64,000 nucleotides of DNA, taken from positions 31,456,723 to 31,520,722 of the forward strand of contig CM075103.1 in the NCBI GenBank assembly GCA_037576195.1, written 5' to 3'. This document shows, one piece after another, positions 27,271 to 39,839 of the stretch (position 1 is its first letter; every line of letters starts with the position of its first letter). The notes below the pieces were generated by a model. It ran no database searches. It saw only the letters and a program-made list of their open reading frames with translations, and was not told where the DNA came from. The position numbers and the translations under genes are program-made. The stretch comes from Phytoseiulus persimilis. Taxonomy: Eukaryota > Arthropoda > Arachnida > Mesostigmata > Phytoseiidae.

Positions 27271-27274
27271 AATA

Positions 27275-27280
27275 TTTATT
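27275..27280 (-). terminator. Poly(A) signal of the elongase at 27418-28320
   Basis: The minus strand reads AATAAA here, 137 bp beyond the stop codon of the elongase. This implies a 3' UTR of roughly 150-170 nt. Confidence 0.6.
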
Positions 27281-27417
27281 TCTCATGAGAACGATTGCAC
27301 AGAGCAGAAAAAAGCATAATGAATACGCGCACGTGCAACTAATCCAGTTTCCTTTTGCATATCACAAAAACGCTCGTGCGAGCATTCCAACGGATGAATG
27401 TACAAGATTCCTTCGAG

Positions 27418-28320
27418 TTAATGGAGCTTCTTCTTCTCTTCGAAGCCGTTTGTCTCCGCGCTCGCGAATGAGCGTTTATTGTGGGGCAGATCATTGAGTA
27501 AAGCACTTTTCAACACCTCTGTACATCTCGTTTTCAGGTAGGTTTTGACGTAGAATCTGGAAAACATTGCCAGAAAGAATATAACGGGGACGATGACGAC
27601 CGCCACATGATCGAGCGGGATGTGGCATGTTGGCTCGAACATCGGCACCATGATGTGCACAATGCAGAATATGAACTGCAGAAGCTGGAGCTGAGTGAGA
27701 TACTTCTTCCAGAACAGGTACTTCTCGAAACGTTTTCCGAAAGACGCGAGGAAGTAGTAGGTGTACATGATCACATGGACGAACATGTTGACCGCGGTTC
27801 CGGCCATGGGCTGTCCCCCATAGCCGTGCGAGGCTCCGTACCAACCGATGGACACCACGAGGCAATGATGTGTCACGTGCAGAACGCTGACATGGTCGAA
27901 CTTCTTGCGGAGAACGAAGAAAATCGTGTCCAAGAAATCGATGATGCGTACGAACGTGTAGAAGTAAAGCGAAGAGAGGACTTCCATAGCTCGTTCACTC
28001 CGATCTGAGTAGTCTATGCCTTGGCAATAGAAAGAGTATCCTCCACCGAAGTAGGTTCTGGACAGGATGTACTTGAGCATGAACGCGTTGATGAGCACCA
28101 TGGCGAAGTTGTAAGCCCGAATCACAGGCTTGAGGTTCTCGAAAGGCGCTCGATTCTTCATCCAGCGCGGTCCCGCAACCTTAGCAACGTACACATATCC
28201 AACCAACAGGGTGATCAGCGCGGGCAAGTTGCCCACCAAGAACCAGCCCTCGGTTCGAGGGTCCACTGGAGACCAGAAGGGGTTCGAGTTGAGGGACACT
28301 TTCGCTAGGCCGAGCGCCAT
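27418..28320 (-). CDS. ELOVL fatty acid elongase (3-ketoacyl-CoA synthase), intronless frame
   Basis: A 300-residue ELO-family protein. It would catalyse the malonyl-CoA condensation step of very-long-chain fatty acid elongation in the ER membrane. Visible motifs in order: RIIDFLDTIFFVLRKK (residues about 125-140), the histidine box HVTHH (148-152), N-x3-H-x2-MYxYY (178-189) and TQLQLLQ (about 209-215). Several long hydrophobic segments fit a multipass protein, and the C-terminus ends KKLH, a KKxx ER-retrieval signal. The usual first motif KxxExxDT reads RxxDxxDT here. I chose the Met at 28320-28318. The frame extends upstream to 28362 but is preceded there by an in-frame TAG that is also a good acceptor (TTTTCCCTAG), so a 5' UTR intron is likely. 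The frame has no introns where the paralogue at 45913-47870 has two. Family call is firm; the exact ELOVL subclass is not. Confidence 0.93.
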   Translation of the reverse strand: MALGLAKVSLNSNPFWSPVDPRTEGWFLVGNLPALITLLVGYVYVAKVAGPRWMKNRAPFENLKPVIRAYNFAMVLINAFMLKYILSRTYFGGGYSFYCQGIDYSDRSERAMEVLSSLYFYTFVRIIDFLDTIFFVLRKKFDHVSVLHVTHHCLVVSIGWYGASHGYGGQPMAGTAVNMFVHVIMYTYYFLASFGKRFEKYLFWKKYLTQLQLLQFIFCIVHIMVPMFEPTCHIPLDHVAVVIVPVIFFLAMFSRFYVKTYLKTRCTEVLKSALLNDLPHNKRSFASAETNGFEEKKKLH

Positions 28321-28362
28321 GTTGAGGAAGGAGATGCTCACTTCATCCACGAGTCTCGACAC

Positions 28363-28378
28363 CTAGGGAAAACTGTCC
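28363..28378 (-). promoter_or_regulatory. Splice acceptor before the elongase start
   Basis: On the minus strand a pyrimidine-rich CAGTTTTCCCTAG abuts 28362, 42 bp before the chosen ATG. It is in frame as a stop codon, so it supports an upstream non-coding exon joined here rather than a longer protein. The upstream exon was not located. Confidence 0.55.
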
Positions 28379-28379
28379 T

Positions 28380-30900
28380 CGGAACGAACTCGGAGACCGT
28401 GGACCGAGCACTGATCGACGAACTTTGAGTCAAAGTCCGGTCAGAGCTGCAGGCACAAACATTGTGTTGCGATTTTCTGCTAAGCTAAGCGACGAAATAG
28501 CGAAAAAAAGGGAGTCGCCAAGGGAAAGGGTTCATTGACGTAGGATCGACGCGCACTTCCAACGACCGGCCGCATCAGCGAGAAAGACAACCCTCACTGG
28601 TACTGGGAACTCTCCTTCTCTCCCGAGTGTACACCGACTTCCCGGAACTGGAATGAGTTCGAAAACCGTTGAGAGTCGAAGTTCCAGCGTGTTTCCAACT
28701 GGAAAGCCAGCGTCGTCCCCTTCCCTCTCTCAATGAGCCGCTGCAGTGACGATTTAGCGAAGGAGACGAACCGGCTGTTGGGGGAGCCAGGAGGGATAGT
28801 TGTCTTCCATCTGAACGTCGCTCAGGTCTGCCAATCGACCGACTGCGAAATGGTTTGGGTCGCTCCGACTGTTTGATCTTGGCAAACTTCTGGTGAACTG
28901 GAAGACCCCTTCGTCGTGTGCATCCATACTCAATGCGCGCCTCGGGCAGCTAAGCCTCGAGTTCCCATGATGTGAGGGAGGCGTCTAATTGACTTTGACA
29001 ATAGTTCGGGACGAGGATACTTCTCGAACACACTCTGCGCTGGTATTGATGAAGGCCTTGCTCATCTCATACAAAGGTTCCAAACGGAACCAAGCTCCAC
29101 GGAATCGCTTCCCGCGTGAATTCGGAGTTCAAGAGCCCCGTTTTTACGCCATCTCAAATGTCGCGATTTTTTCACCCCGACTTATTGATAATCCCGAAAG
29201 GTCACTCAGGGTTCCAGCATAAAAGCAACGACAAGCTTCGATCTTAATGAAAGTATCGCATGGCGACGAATCTCAACTGGGCGGACGATACGGAAACCTG
29301 AGCCATGTGAAACAATCTCGAGTCTCCTTCATTCTTGCTGATACGGTCCGGACACAGCTCTCGAGCTTCGCTCTTAACTTTGGGGAAGTCGACACAGGCA
29401 TCCCGGGTCGACTGAACCTGTTGGTATAATCCTCGACCAGAACTTCTTGAGTTTCTTGAGCCGAAGCCGAACGCAGCGGTCGTCAGTATTTTCGAGATGC
29501 TGCAACTGGGGTATTTCCAGAGTTTCTACCGCCTACGATATCACTTGCGCACTGTGGTCACGCGGCGACGGTCGTAACCCCTGCGCCACGCAAACCTTGT
29601 TTGACAGCACATTGCCTCGGAGTCGCTAAGACCGCATTTCATTGGGAAACTATTCAACTAGATGAGTCCGGCATTCTGAAGTTGTCACATGGAAATCGCG
29701 GCAAGTGGACCGAATACCTGAAGGCTGCTTACAAAACAAAATATGGTGGAGTGCTTACGCACTTAACTTCATTGCACTGCCTTTGTTGCGGCTTAATAAT
29801 GTCGCAGTTATTTTTGTTCCGAACCGCTGTGTTTCCTCGATTCTCCGTTGGATTTGTCGTGATGTCAACGGCGGTTAATCGGCTGGATATGAAGCCATTC
29901 AATTTTAACGTCCCAGAAAACTATCCTCTCCTCTCAAGGAGAGATACCAGGGGCGGAATCTCGGGTGGAACCGGTAGATGCATGAGAGGGAGGATGGTAT
30001 GGAAGAGATGGTAAGCGCACCCGACTCCATGAGCAAGGTTTCCGTCGGGAGGGGGTTGCTCCGTCCATCAACGATGAGCCAGATGAAAAACATGGAAGAT
30101 CGCCGTGAAACAGCACCCAGCAGGTCTCACCGACCAATGGCTCCTGGAAAACTCAGCATGGAACTAGCAAAATCGAAAATTGGTGAGCGACCGACGAAGG
30201 CCGTCGTCGTCGTCTCGGCTCAAGACAACGTTTACCTCACGGCAGGCACGATTCATATCTAAGGTAACTGATGTCGCCTCAGTCCGGAGCTGTATTTTTT
30301 AGTTCTCTTACCAAACTGAACAGGGCCCACGGCGTGCTGCGCCGCCGTTCGAGCGGTCTAAGTGCATTTGAACCAAGTGGACAAAGCGGCTCACGAGTAT
30401 TGGAACAAGGAAAAAAACTTGCGATTTCGAGAAGAAATGATCATTGCACACAGGTCGAGCTTCCAAGATCCGGCTTTCAAGAACGCTGGCGAGAGCAGGA
30501 GAAACTTTCCTGGTTTTTAAGACAGTCGTATCCTCTCTGAGGTCATCGAGTTCCGCTTGATTCGGGGAGAACCGTTCGATCTTCGGTAGAAACTCCGGCG
30601 GCTAAAAAGACCCTATTTTGCGAAACGACCGTCGCGGTGTATCCTGCTTCACAAGCGTGCGACATATCCGCAGGAAAACCTAAGTCTTGATTGGCATCAA
30701 TCACTTGTAGCTGCATTCCACGGATTCTCCTGTTTGGGGACAGTCCAGACTGGAGAACTCGCTCTAGCAACGACTCGATCCCTGTTTGGATTCTCTTTCT
30801 CTGATCAATCGAACGCGGATCCGAATATTCTGGGTTCCATGACTAGAGCCAAGTTTACGATAAATTCACCGAAACCGAGACTGTCCCTGATGAGTCCCAT
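28380..30900. other. Upstream region of the elongase, no gene seen
   Basis: Presumably holds the elongase promoter and first exon. No TATA box or other motif is decisive, and no gene or repeat is recognised. Confidence 0.4.
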
Positions 30901-30917
30901 GAGTTAATAGTGAAACG

Positions 30918-31250
30918 ATGGAGAGTACGATTCGGCGCGTAAAATGGAACGATTTTTTTGAGGGCCGTTCTTTCAGGGGAAGTGTTGAAGTCGATTCGCG
31001 GCAGAAATATCAGCGTTCGGTAACGAGACGTTCCGGACCAGCATCGCTGGATGGGAAAGAACGTCCGAGAAAGCAACGACTTGATTACTCAATGGCCATA
31101 ACACCAAGTCAATCACCCAGCTTTCAGGATGACACATTCCACTACTCCCGCGACAATGGCACTTTGGCTCTGTTTGACCCCAGTAACTGCGGTCGATTCC
31201 GCTCACCGGAGACTGAAGGGTTGTCGAAGCTTCATGAAGAAGAGGAGTGA
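30918..31250 (+). CDS. Small hypothetical protein, 110 aa
   Basis: The ATG sits in a strong initiation context (A at -3, G at +4). The frame is open for 110 codons and ends TGA, with AATAAA at 31261-31266, 11 bp later. The product is hydrophilic and basic in its first half, Ser-rich in the middle, and ends in a glutamate run (LHEEEE). There is no signal peptide, membrane segment or known domain. A plus-strand gene with a very short 3' UTR is plausible. The start and poly(A) signal are each common by chance, so confidence stays modest. Confidence 0.3.
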   Translation: MESTIRRVKWNDFFEGRSFRGSVEVDSRQKYQRSVTRRSGPASLDGKERPRKQRLDYSMAITPSQSPSFQDDTFHYSRDNGTLALFDPSNCGRFRSPETEGLSKLHEEEE

Positions 31251-31269
31251 AATTATAGAAAATAAAGAC

Positions 31270-34200
31270 TTCAAACGCAGCAATACGGAATCGGGGTGGA
31301 ATCTACCCACGCGACGAGCACCGTGATCTTAAATCTCAACCTTGGCGATTGAGCCGTTGTCTCTTTTGGTTGGAGGTAGCCCGTGGCCGGCTCCCGGGCA
31401 CGGCTGTCATGTGACGGTTGTGAAACTCGTTCGGTGTTTTCCTACTCCGAGCAAGTGAGAAGCGAGTTCGTTCACTCATTTGCGATGTTCAATGCTCTGA
31501 AGATCGTGAGCTCCGACAATCGCAAGAAAAACAGCATCGACTCCGTCAAAGGTACTGCGTGCGTGTCCGCGCGTTCAATTACCGGTGTTGTCGTAGAGTG
31601 TTGCCATCGGACACTCCCAGGGTGCGTGCTCCACAGCTGTCGCGATCCGATACCAAAAAATGTGGGGACTTTAGATCCTCCGATCTTTGTTCTGATTTTT
31701 GTAATCGCGTTTTTTCCTGTTGACCGGTTCCATGTGTCCTTCCTTTCGTTCACCCTCACCAATCAATCTTGAGCTTCAGATCAGCTTTTCTATCCTTCCG
31801 GTTCGCATCGAGCTGAATCGTCAGCGAAATAGATACACAGTTCAACGAGGTGATCTCGAATCCGGGATCATTAGCTAGCCAGTCGGCTACAATCGAACAA
31901 CGAAATGCCGGGGTGCAGAAATCTACCGCACTTTTTTCTAATTGGAGGCCACTGAGATGAGACGCGCTGGCTGGAGAGGCTGGGACGCAAATCCCTTGAC
32001 GTCCCTCTAGCCCTGCGCGACGCAACCCACAAGAGGTTCACTACAACCCCTCGTGTTCCTCCTCCTAGTGGACTCAGCTCATGCAAATCGGGCTCGTGCA
32101 GCCGGCACTCGCACGCCTCCGTGTTCTCGGCCGCTCGTTAGAGAGGATTGGTCTCGATTCCTCGAGAAGCACTTCCTTTGGATTGACTGGAGCCGAGATT
32201 TTCCATCGAAACGCTCAACAATCGACGTGAATGAATATCCGTGATTCTGCAGCGACAACAATTCTCAATTCCCAATTCTCCGGGGAATGCCCTCAATCGG
32301 GGAAAAAAGCAACAATCTTTCTCCCTCAAGGAGTTCCAAGATTCTGTGTTCTTCCGGACATTGGACTTCTGTGACGTCGGGGAGCGAGCGTACTCTTTTC
32401 CTCAATGAGCGAAAAAAAGAAGCGGAAGGCGCGAATATAGAGAGACCGACTGCGTAGGGATCTTTGTGAGAATGGCGTGACGCGGATCACGCACGCGTAT
32501 GCTCCGTCGTTACCGGCGGGAAACGCATTTTGAATCCGTCGGCAGGCCGGGTTTGGAGGTGGAGTAAGCTGTCTGCAGGAAAACGCTTGACACGCAATCA
32601 AGTGTTCCAGCGAGCTGCTCGCGATCGATGATTTCATGCCAAAGTTTTCCATTGTGTAAGAAGGAAAAACTCTTTCATCCGATAGCTCCGAGTGATAACG
32701 CGCTCAATCGATCTCAGCTTCTCCTCAGACTCCTTCCCACCCTGCATCCGGGAGCCTCCCCAATCACGGCTTCAGTGAAAACCTTAACTACGGCGATCTC
32801 GTCTACTTGGAATCGGGCCAGAACGTTTGCCCCACGATGCAAGACACCGAGAGTATGCTCGATTGTGCTCGACGGGAGGTTGAAGTTCACATCACGAGTT
32901 GACTCCTAACCCCAAACATGCGCCAGAGCAAACACCGATCGTCGCGTCCTCGACTCCGATTGAAACGTGGAAAAACAGCGTTTGCCTCTTCTGCACACCG
33001 TCTTCCCCGAAGCGGGTAATGCCGTGAGCGAGCCAATAGTCAGTTGTAGTGAGTTCCGTTGATCGGGTGAGGGTTCTGAATGTTCTGTCGGAGGAAAACG
33101 GGTCCCAAGTTCTTGAATCGCTCTGCTTTACACAAAAACCCGATGCACTTCGGGGCACGTTTCTTCTCTGAGCGGAATTCTGCCCGATTGAAAAGTACTT
33201 TCTTGTCCACCCCCGATACGATCACTCCACGTCAGAGGAGTCCAGATAATTCACTGTCGGGACCGTACCTGCAGAAAAACGAAGTGCGGCTCAATTCCGC
33301 TATCACAGTTGGTATCCGCGCATGGATCGTGATTCACACGATATCATTGAGGCCACCTTGTAACGCGAAGCTGAGCGTCCAAGTTTTCCTTCAAAGCTGC
33401 GCCTGATAGACCCGATGAGCAGGAATCCGCTCCGATGAATCAAATCGACAAGGCACTTCCAAAGATCACACAGGGATGGGTTTCCTCGAAGGTCGTATCC
33501 AAACCTTGTAGCTCCGATTCAAGGTATTCCCTGGGAGCAGTCTCTGCGGAAACTCAGAGAATAGAGCGGATTGAGCACTCATTCAGAATGCATCGGAAAA
33601 CGGATCAAACGATTCTCCCATGTTGGCCGGGATGAACTCGTAGGGAATCTCGGACACACCTGGGACCCAGGGGAAAAGGGGCCGGGGGACCCGAGCCGGG
33701 ACCTCAGATTGAATTTCAGAGGTGTGCTGGATTCTTCCCGATCGTGGAAATCGAATCACATGGAGCCTACCCAGGGACGCGGGTGGTGGCAGGCTGCGGC
33801 TTCTGGATGAGAATTTTCGACTACACTTTGCCTCCGCCGCCGACGCGGAGCAACTGTGAGCCCAGGGCTTATCTACGACGGCTAGATGGGAATGACATGG
33901 CCAGGATGCGTGCAACGCCTCGTACTCGTCTCTTCCAACTGACTGATAGATCCGCTGTGAGGCTTTTCATGTCTAACGCTCTCTGGTTTTTCCCACTATC
34001 GTTCCTGTGTCAGACGCCAGGTCTGACTCAGATTGTGTTTGGCCAAAGATACGTCGGATGTATCAAGTTTTTGCATGTACGCTGCCGCCCTTGCAGTCGC
34101 GAAACTCGCTCTCCGACTCAGGTCTCAGACTCTGTCCCGCACCTGTTGCGTCCATCAGAAGGCTTTTCATCAGATGACATTAACGATTCGGTTCCGCGGG

Positions 34201-36500
34201 GATCATGCGGATAAACTTCGGCCGAACATCGGTCCCCTCCCCATGCATCGCGAAAATTCTCCGGAAGACAGCGACAGTTACAACGGTTGTTATGCTGTTT
34301 CGCTTCATTAAATACAACGGGAAATGAGTTTGCCCTTGATGAGTGTCATGGAGAGGTCTTGATTGTATTCAAATTGGTTCAGAAGGCCAACAATCAGCTC
34401 ATGTTAGTAGACGAAGTCTGATGTTGTTCAGCCCGGTTACGCTTAAGAAAACACTGTTACGAATCCGCTGTCTTCTCTTACTCTGAGGATCACGAAACCG
34501 TCGTGCCCTCACCGTCCAGTGGCTCGCTGTGAGATATTTTCTGGTCGAAAGCTGCCTGCAATGACTTTCCTGATGAGGCGGCCAGCTCGCTTGCGAAACA
34601 AGCGGCGCGTTCTACGGTCGATTCTTCGATCAGTCTGGCGGTGGTGATCGCTGGGATTCCGGCCAGGCTCTTCCCTGGACTCGACAACTGAGTCCAGAGT
34701 TGATCCGACGAGTGTTGGTCGCTCTCGTCGATGGAACGATTCTTCTGGTGGAGTATAGGAGCGAGCGATGACACAAAACCGGGGACCACAAACATGATGT
34801 ATTCTCTTTCGAGATCTCGAGCCCGACCGGCATGCGATTGTCGTCGTACTGAGTTTGTGGACAGGGTCCATATTCTATTTCTAGAGAATGGGAGGCTACC
34901 ATCATCGATGGAGTCTTTCTCGAGCCGAGTCCGCAACTGCGATACTCAAGACGGCTGTGAGCATATCGTTTCGAGCTCCGGAGCGTTCCGTTTACTACAC
35001 TGGCTCATCGGCCGGGCCATCCAAACTCACGTAGCGCTCGAACTGACGGACGATGAATCTGATGATGCGCGAAAATAAATGGCCCCCAACAACAGGTTAC
35101 CACAACCCGAGAAATGATATCTGTTCCATTGCATACCCGCGCGACTGGAGCAGCGCATTTCTGAGCAGAATTTGGTCGTCAATCCGTTGGAGGATCGAGG
35201 GAAGCAAATTCCGAAGAGTTCTCGAGCGAATTACGAGTTTGACCATCAAGCCTGAGCTCGCGAAATCATCTCGCCGCCCCAAGGAAGCCGGATTCATGGG
35301 AAACGCGAGGAACAAGTTCCTTGAAAGCTCCATCGTTATGCATGCGGCGATGGAGAGCGACTTCCAGGCTTCCACTCGTCTTGCGAGAGTTAGGCGAGCT
35401 GCGAACCGGTTCATCAGAGCGGTGGAATATCTCGCAACCGGGTCTCGTTAGAAATTAAATCTAGTTTCATTGATTCGAATCTACGAAGTTTTCCATCGCG
35501 GTTCAGAGCTTGATGACAACTTGTTCATGCCTACCACTTGATCCTTCCCCAATCAATCTTCATCTGCCACCAGCATCATACCTCAACGGAGTTTCCGCAG
35601 TTCTTAGGAAGAGCCTCGAGCCCTCAAACGATGTCATGATAAGTAAGCGCGTGTACGGTTAACCGTTGACTCGATGAGAAGATTCTAGGTGAGAAACGCA
35701 CGCCTCCCATCGAGGATGAGGTCATCATTTTCCGCCAATTCCGCCCGGCGATCCGCGTTGGTGAGCTCCCTCGCACTGCTTCGACCACCAAACCTCGGTA
35801 GGTCTTTGTAGTGGGTAGGTCGACTTAGATAGCCAGACGAACTGAGTGTCTTGCGTCACCGGAAACCCCGTTGATGGTCCGTGCACCGATCTACGCTTCG
35901 CTCTTAATTTAGTGTGTGTGTTTGTGCTGATGATGCGAGTCTTCTGTAAGCAAGTATCGAGCACGCCGGTCGGACCTCACAAACACTACGACTCGATAGC
36001 TTGCTGGCTCTTTCGCGCGTTCCCCAATACAATGACTCGCGAAAGCTTCTTCAAATGCGCGTTCGACAACTCCCATTGACCTCAGCGCACCGCTTGGCTT
36101 ATTGTCCCCAAGGATGGAGCGGATGTCATTCACATTGAATAAGTCAGCTGCTCATTTTCGTATGTGGTCAACGCATGTAGCCGATATTAACTGCGGGAGA
36201 CTGGAGGGTAATTTTCACCTTCGATACGAAATTTATCAGCATCTGCTGAGGGAGTCGATTCCGTATTTTCCGGGGGGCGGATGAGTCTGAAATGTTTGCA
36301 CCTGACTGAGAGTTGTGATCGGTGTCTTCGGAGCTCGCTCTCGCTTGATTCGGAAAAAATGGATGAGTACTCCATGTAACCTTGACTTAGCTCACCAGCT
36401 GTGCGATTCGAGCGACTGACCGCGATTGGGCAGTCGATAACCTCTCCAGGGATCCCGCGGGTTGGACAAATCGAGTGACGGGCTGCCAGGATAACATGGG
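31270..36500. other. Gene-free stretch
   Basis: No supported gene. Overlapping frames such as 34490-34936 and 35053-35451 show no domain. A short GT-rich run lies near 35912. Confidence 0.45.
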
Positions 36501-36527
36501 ACGCATCGGCCCCGCCGAAAAATTTCA

Positions 36528-36623
36528 AAATGCCAATGATTGATTCGTGTTCTGCGCCTGTAACATTCGACAGTGTTTCGTGCATTCCGAGAGACCCTGA
36601 ACACGAATCAATCATCGGCATTT
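36528..36623. repeat. 25-bp inverted repeat (hairpin)
   Basis: Bases 36528-36552 pair with 36599-36623 over 25 bp with a single mismatch, around a 46-bp loop. Adjacent sequence pairs only weakly. The strands translate to near-identical short peptides because of the symmetry. It could be a snapback end of a small transposon or a transcribed hairpin. Confidence 0.65.
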
Positions 36624-36673
36624 CTGTAGTTTTTGATGGGGCATACAGCCCGGCAGGCCCTTCCCGTCATGAG

Positions 36674-36693
36674 CAGTGGCGTATGCAGGAGGG
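36674..36693 (+). repeat. Isolated MITE-like terminus
   Basis: CAGTGGCGTATGCAGGAGGG matches the 5' terminus of the MITEs at 23012 and 48529 (CAGTGGCGTACCC). The body of that family does not follow, so this is a fragment, a related element or a chance match. Confidence 0.3.
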
Positions 36694-36739
36694 ATTTTTA
36701 TCTACTCTTTCGTCTTCTGTTCATCACGCCGCGAGGTTT

Positions 36740-36805
36740 AATTTCCCTTTCTTCGATTTATACTACCTTTTTAAATAAAGACTTACTGAATCTGAATCTG
36801 ATCTG
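36740..36805 (+). repeat. Possible LINE-like 3' tail
   Basis: AATAAA at 36774-36779 is followed by the microsatellite ACTGAATCTGAATCTGATCTG. That layout is common for arthropod non-LTR retrotransposon 3' ends. No coding sequence of such an element is visible upstream. Confidence 0.35.
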
Positions 36806-36809
36806 TATA

Positions 36810-39030
36810 TGAGCGAACGACGCGCGTTTCGCTCATTTGTTCGTCCAGCAGCTCGAAAAAGACATTATTCGCTCGTTTCACTCAACAAGCTTGGAAACGT
36901 CGACAGTCAACCGATCGAGTTCCTACCGGTATGATTCAATGCGGAAAAGGAGCACAGTGGCCCGCTTTTGCACAACGTGAGAATCGCTCCAAAGCTCGGG
37001 AGAGAGCGAGCGAACTCACCAGTCTGGAAATCGCTGATTCCTGAACGTTATCTCGTTATCCTGGCGACCGGCCTCCCCTCATTCCCTCAGGGGAGCCGAA
37101 TTCAGAAGAAATCCCACCTGTAGATCGGAACTACTGTCAGCTCCCAAACCGCGTCCATCCGACTGCTTTTCCCGCTCGGAAATCCAGGTTTCCCTCCTGG
37201 ATTCCAGGAGCTGAGCGAGCGTGATTCCAGGGGGGAGGAGCCGTCAGCGCGGCAACAAAGCCTAATAGTTTTGATCTTGAGGACTTCGCATTGTGGGGGT
37301 TCCTTCGACTTCGGCCTCCTTCAGAAGATGCAGGTGAGTATCGAGGACGAGAGTTTGTCAAGAGATCAGCCATTTTCAGGCTGATACGACCGCTCCCTCT
37401 CCGGAGGGATTTTCGCTCGGTTCAGAAAGGAGTTGATTAGATTCTTCTCCGCATTGAATCATAACGGTACGAACGGTGTGTATTTACGGTGTTTATTTTT
37501 GACGGTCACCAGCCATGTGACTGAAACTTCGAGAAAGAATTGATGAGGAAAGATGAGTTCCGAATAGAGTGATTCTTCGCAAAGTAATAAGAAAAATGAG
37601 GAAGAGTAAAAGAACTGTCCAATTCGAGCGCGCCGTATATGCGGTTGCTAGGGACTTCGCGTCGAGAGAGTCACGTCTCCGGCACTGATTTGTTTCATGA
37701 AGTCCAATCTCCGTGGCAAGACGCGCCACATGTTGTTGCCGGCGATCCTTCTCCGATTCTGCGTTCCTGCATGTAATTCCAGCGTCGGATTATAATGAAT
37801 CATCGACTTCTCCATATCATATCGACGACAAGCTTCTGCGTAACTTTGCGAAAGTCGTTCGCAAGAGCTCCCTATCATCGGAGTGCACAGTCAACCCGGT
37901 GCGGGAAACTTGCGTTTCACTGGACGGAACGAGAAGAACCATCGAAACGTTTGTTCCATATCCGAGTTGCGAAGAGCAAATTTCTGCAGCGCCGGAGTAA
38001 GTGGATGTCACGTGGGGTTCGTTCTGTTCCGACGAATGGAGGCGCTCTTAGTCCCGGATGGGGAGAGACAATTGCGCTGCCGGAAAGAGCTCCTCACAAC
38101 ATCGCGTGAGTTCGTTTACTCTCATCTATGCTGTCCAGAAACGCCCGCTCGACGGATTCCGCCTGGCGGGCTGATCGATAGACCGGCGCTGCCTCAGCAT
38201 GGAAGAACGGCCGAGCGCACTGCTAGAAAAAATTCCCCCGTCTTCGGCCCTCCTGCATGAGAACCACACAGCCGGCATCCAGATGCGCAGCCCGAGCTTT
38301 GGCGCGCATTTTATGCCCACAAGTCTGGAGGCCTTACTCTGCCACAAAGACTAGGGCCATACTCGAAACGCGTGCCCCAAAAGACGAGGATGACAGTGGC
38401 GATGCGGTTTTGCAAACCGCCTGAACATAATCCGAGAGTTAACCATTAGGCGTTGTTCATTCCTCCGATGATTGACATCCTCCGATAGAAATCATAGTCA
38501 CCCTCTGGGATCCGTGTAGAGTCAAGAGTATCATCGTCCAATTTCCTTTTGGAGAGACACTCGAAATCTTCAGATCAAACGCATGATCACGTCTATATCC
38601 TCGTGTGGGCAGGTTTTCTTTGGTAAATATCTCTGGTTCCTCGGGTTCGGCTCATTCATCAGCGAGACGCGAAGCTGGATCAGCTGCAGTTATCGAAGTG
38701 GTATTGAAATACGGGGATTGCTCTTCTTCGAGAAGGCCTCAAAAGCACCCTATGTTCATTCTAGCTTCAGCTCCGGACGGCTCTGGTCATGAGACAGGTT
38801 GGAGCTTCGATCAGTCTCCAATATGTTTGTGATACTCGAAACGCATTTTGTTCAGAGCGTGGCTCGTCTCAAAGTTCGATCAACGATCCTTACTTGGAGG
38901 CTTGAAAGGCTTGCTGGGTATCGCTGTTAAGAGTCAAGAAACCTCCGACTGCACTTAAATCTCGATTCTGTAAGCTCAATATTCAGCTGGAGTCTAAATG
39001 AGCCTCGTAAACTCGAAAGATGGTTCTGAG
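36810..39030. other. Gene-free stretch
   Basis: No recognisable gene, RNA or dispersed repeat. Confidence 0.45.
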
Positions 39031-39032
39031 GC

Positions 39033-39835
39033 TCATTTCCCGGTGATGAGCTTCGCCGTCTTCCCCATCGGCGCAGCAGCATCAGTGCCGTGAATGTCAA
39101 CGATATCCAGGCCGTTCGTTGTCCGAACGTCTTCCATCGCAGCGAGCAGGTATTTTCCAGAGCTCTGCTTCCGTGAACGACCGCGCACCGCGGGGGATGA
39201 TTTTCCAAGTACGAGATATGCTCGTTGGAACAGAACAGAACTCCGATCAAACGCGTGCGCTGCGTGCACCGCTCATTGACGACAGGGGTGAACACCTCCT
39301 CGATCGAGATCGTTCAGCTAGGCTGCCGGAAGCGTCTGGAAATGATCAAATTCAACATCGACGCCATCGCGAGCATTGCTGTTCTCCACGGTGCCCGGAT
39401 CGGCCAGCCAGAAGCCGGATGGGCCCGAATATTGGCGGAATCGTAACGTTTTGCTCGAACTCTATAGAGATCTTCATCGTCAGCGTTTACTCGGCCTCTG
39501 ACAGGGACCCCCTCGAGGCATTTTCACGTTGGGTGCGTCCCGTGCCGACAAACCTCTGCTCGAGACAACGTATCGTCCGTATTCTTTCCTGGAGGGGAAA
39601 AGTAGGCGGAAGGGACCATGAAACTGGGACTACTTGGCACATTTTGAGCAAAGTCCATCGTTATCGGCATCGTTCGCGGGTCGTCTGCTATCGTAATCTC
39701 ATAGTTCAAGCCGTTTCCGGTCAGCACATGCGTTCTGTAGCGCGCACAGTGAGATGCCCTACCGAAAGGGCAGTATCTCCCTCCGTCTGTTTCACTGGAA
39801 CGCCGATCGTGTATTCCGCATGATTTCGCGTGTGC
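39033..39835 (-). pseudogene. Possible decayed coding region, unidentified
   Basis: Several minus-strand segments in different frames read with protein-like composition: about 39735-39830, then 39524-39737 in another frame, then 39033-39420 with TAG and TGA interruptions, ending at a TGA. The plus strand is open for 234 codons over 39119-39823, but that translation is Arg/Ser/His-rich and looks like a shadow. The pattern suggests an old frameshifted gene on the minus strand. I cannot name the family. Confidence 0.22.
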
Positions 39836-39839
39836 AGTC

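Noticed and set aside
27607-28308. Plus-strand frames of 95-133 codons
   Set aside because: They are exact antisense shadows of the elongase coding sequence.
28321-28362. Fourteen extra N-terminal residues for the elongase
   Set aside because: The extension begins with GTG right after an in-frame TAG that also forms a splice acceptor; the ATG at 28320 is the better start.
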